Of a stretch of 64,000 nt of DNA, positions 62,701 to 64,000 are shown one piece after another. Location: the NCBI RefSeq assembly GCF_905220415.1, contig NC_059544.1, forward strand, positions 6,698,501 to 6,762,500, written 5' to 3'. Numbering within the stretch: the first letter of the stretch is position 1; each line of letters begins with the position of its first letter. The stretch is from Colias croceus (Eukaryota; Arthropoda; Insecta; Lepidoptera; Pieridae). A model generated the notes under the pieces. That model was not told the origin of the DNA. It searched no databases and was given only the letters and a program-made list of their open reading frames with translations. The position numbers were made by a program, and so were the translations under genes.

Positions 62701-64000
62701 TTTCTAGTGTTCCGTCTGATGAGGCTGAGACCCAAAGCTAATTCCCTAACTGGAGTAAGGAAGGACCATTTCGTCTCCCAGCTACCCAAACTTTATTGTA
62801 CTGTTATGAAGGTACAGGCAGTTGAGGTCTATCTGATGCTTTCAATCTTTCCTTATCTTCAGTGTCTCTTGATTCTGAATTTAATTCAATAACTGACTTA
62901 ATTTTACATTTATATTTATACGGTTCTTTTAAGGTTTATATTAATAACTCAGCCCCCTGAATCACAGACACAATAGAAAATCTATTGTGTCGTGGTCCGA
63001 TCGGGCCGCTCGAGGCTCAATGGGTCAATGAATTACACGTTTAATATAGCCAAGATTTGTCTAGTTGCAAATCGGATAGACAAATATAAAAGCACTTGTA
63101 AAAAAAACAATCACGTAGCGGATAAAGCCAATTTCAATTTATCGTGACTATGGACCAATAATATGGGCAATAGGAATAGCTTGTGCCATAACTCGTCCAT
63201 TTATGTCGTATTTCACGTTCTACCCTTAATGGTTTCACGTACGGCGAGCCTTGACAGGTAAAGATAAAACCTCAATGGCTGAAATAAAATTACGTTGATA
63301 CCTATCCGCGCGATGTTTGATTTGCAACGCGAAGCTTTGTCTAAAATGCTCGCGCAGAGTTACATTTTATTTAAACTACTGCGACAAAGAGTTGATTAAC
63401 TTAAAATGGAACGAGCTGCATAAAAGTTTTATACTGTACTTAGTTTAGTGGAATGGAAATATTTTAGTAAAAGAAATAATAGATGTTATCTTTTTAATGT
63501 TATTTTAGATTACATTGTAAACTGAAAATCCTAAATGTCTATTGATTCTTATCAAATTAAACCACAAAGGGTTTTCGTGTAAAATTTTCTATTCTCTATT
63601 CTAGTTTGCTCAATTAAACATTTTATAATATAGATCGAGATGAAATATAATAGACTAAAATATATTTTTATTTTTATTGTATTACATATTAAATATGCCT
63701 ACACACGTTTAAATTATATTGAACACATAAAGAACTGAAATCCTTCATAGAAGGCCACCTTCTGTGAGAATTATTGAGGTGTGATTGAAGACTATAATCA
63801 TTATCGATAATGCCTTTTTGATTGTTACCTTTATTTGTCACGCATATTGGGGGCACGGTATATAAAATTCGACTGATCCATTTTATTTTTAATACATATG
63901 CTAAAGCAATATACTGTATGAACTGCTCTTAATTAAAGTAAAAACAGTTGATTAAATTTTGATATTTTGGATAAATGTTCCACTCTTCGGTTTTTACTAA
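59761..64000. other. region upstream of the Beat-family gene
   Basis: This should hold the 5' UTR and promoter of the - strand Beat-family gene, but no exon or core promoter could be fixed. A CpG-containing patch at 61290-61390 (GACGCGCCACACACGCACTC, ACGTGACGTACATGAC) is a candidate. A frame at 62659-62892 (+) resembles nothing known. A 10-bp hairpin (GACACAATAG/CTATTGTGTC) lies at 62967-62991. Confidence 0.4.

Noticed and set aside
62659..62892. 77-codon + strand frame near the right end
   Set aside because: No domain, no codon or splice evidence, and no recognisable family.

Overview
The window looks like a piece of a lepidopteran (moth or butterfly) nuclear genome. The evidence is AT-rich DNA, short spliced genes with GT-AG introns, and many copies of short repeats that begin TC and end CTAG. 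It also holds the common lepidopteran repeat that follows a CATCATCAT run and a non-LTR retrotransposon tail ending in (ATTT)n. No species can be named from the sequence alone.

The first 10 kb is gene-dense and holds three housekeeping genes. A five-exon gene on the + strand (972-2775) encodes the beta subunit of AMP-activated protein kinase (281 aa). It converges on a four-exon gene on the - strand (4611-5973) for a Senju-type SLC35A nucleotide-sugar transporter (346 aa). That gene diverges from a two-exon + strand gene (7870-10005) for TBC1D23 (678 aa), the golgin-vesicle bridging protein. TGACA/TGTCA clusters lie upstream of all three. A possible last exon of another + strand gene sits at 121-204.

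From 17.7 to 59.8 kb lies one large - strand gene whose coding exons I assembled by splice phase. It encodes a Beaten-path (Beat) family protein: signal peptide, two immunoglobulin-like domains, and a short hydrophobic C-terminus that suggests a GPI anchor. The core model has six coding exons and 300 aa; a 59-codon in-phase cassette at 19804-19980 would give 359 aa. The first coding intron is about 29.5 kb and holds an intact-looking tRNA-Asp(GTC) gene and most of the repeats.

The rest is repeat-rich intergenic and intronic DNA. It contains at least a dozen Helitron-like elements (A^T target, 5'-TC...CTAG-3'), including a 2.4-kb composite with a relic of a Pif1-type helicase, a nested inverted-repeat element and a minisatellite. 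There are also several elements with terminal inverted repeats, fold-back elements and perfect hairpins. The most striking structure is at 50.5-51.3 kb: a base-perfect 275-bp inverted repeat built on a tRNA-derived SINE, with a third SINE copy in the spacer and 12-bp direct repeats flanking the whole block. No prokaryotic-type system, CRISPR array or viral gene was seen. The 60-64 kb end shows no gene I can support.
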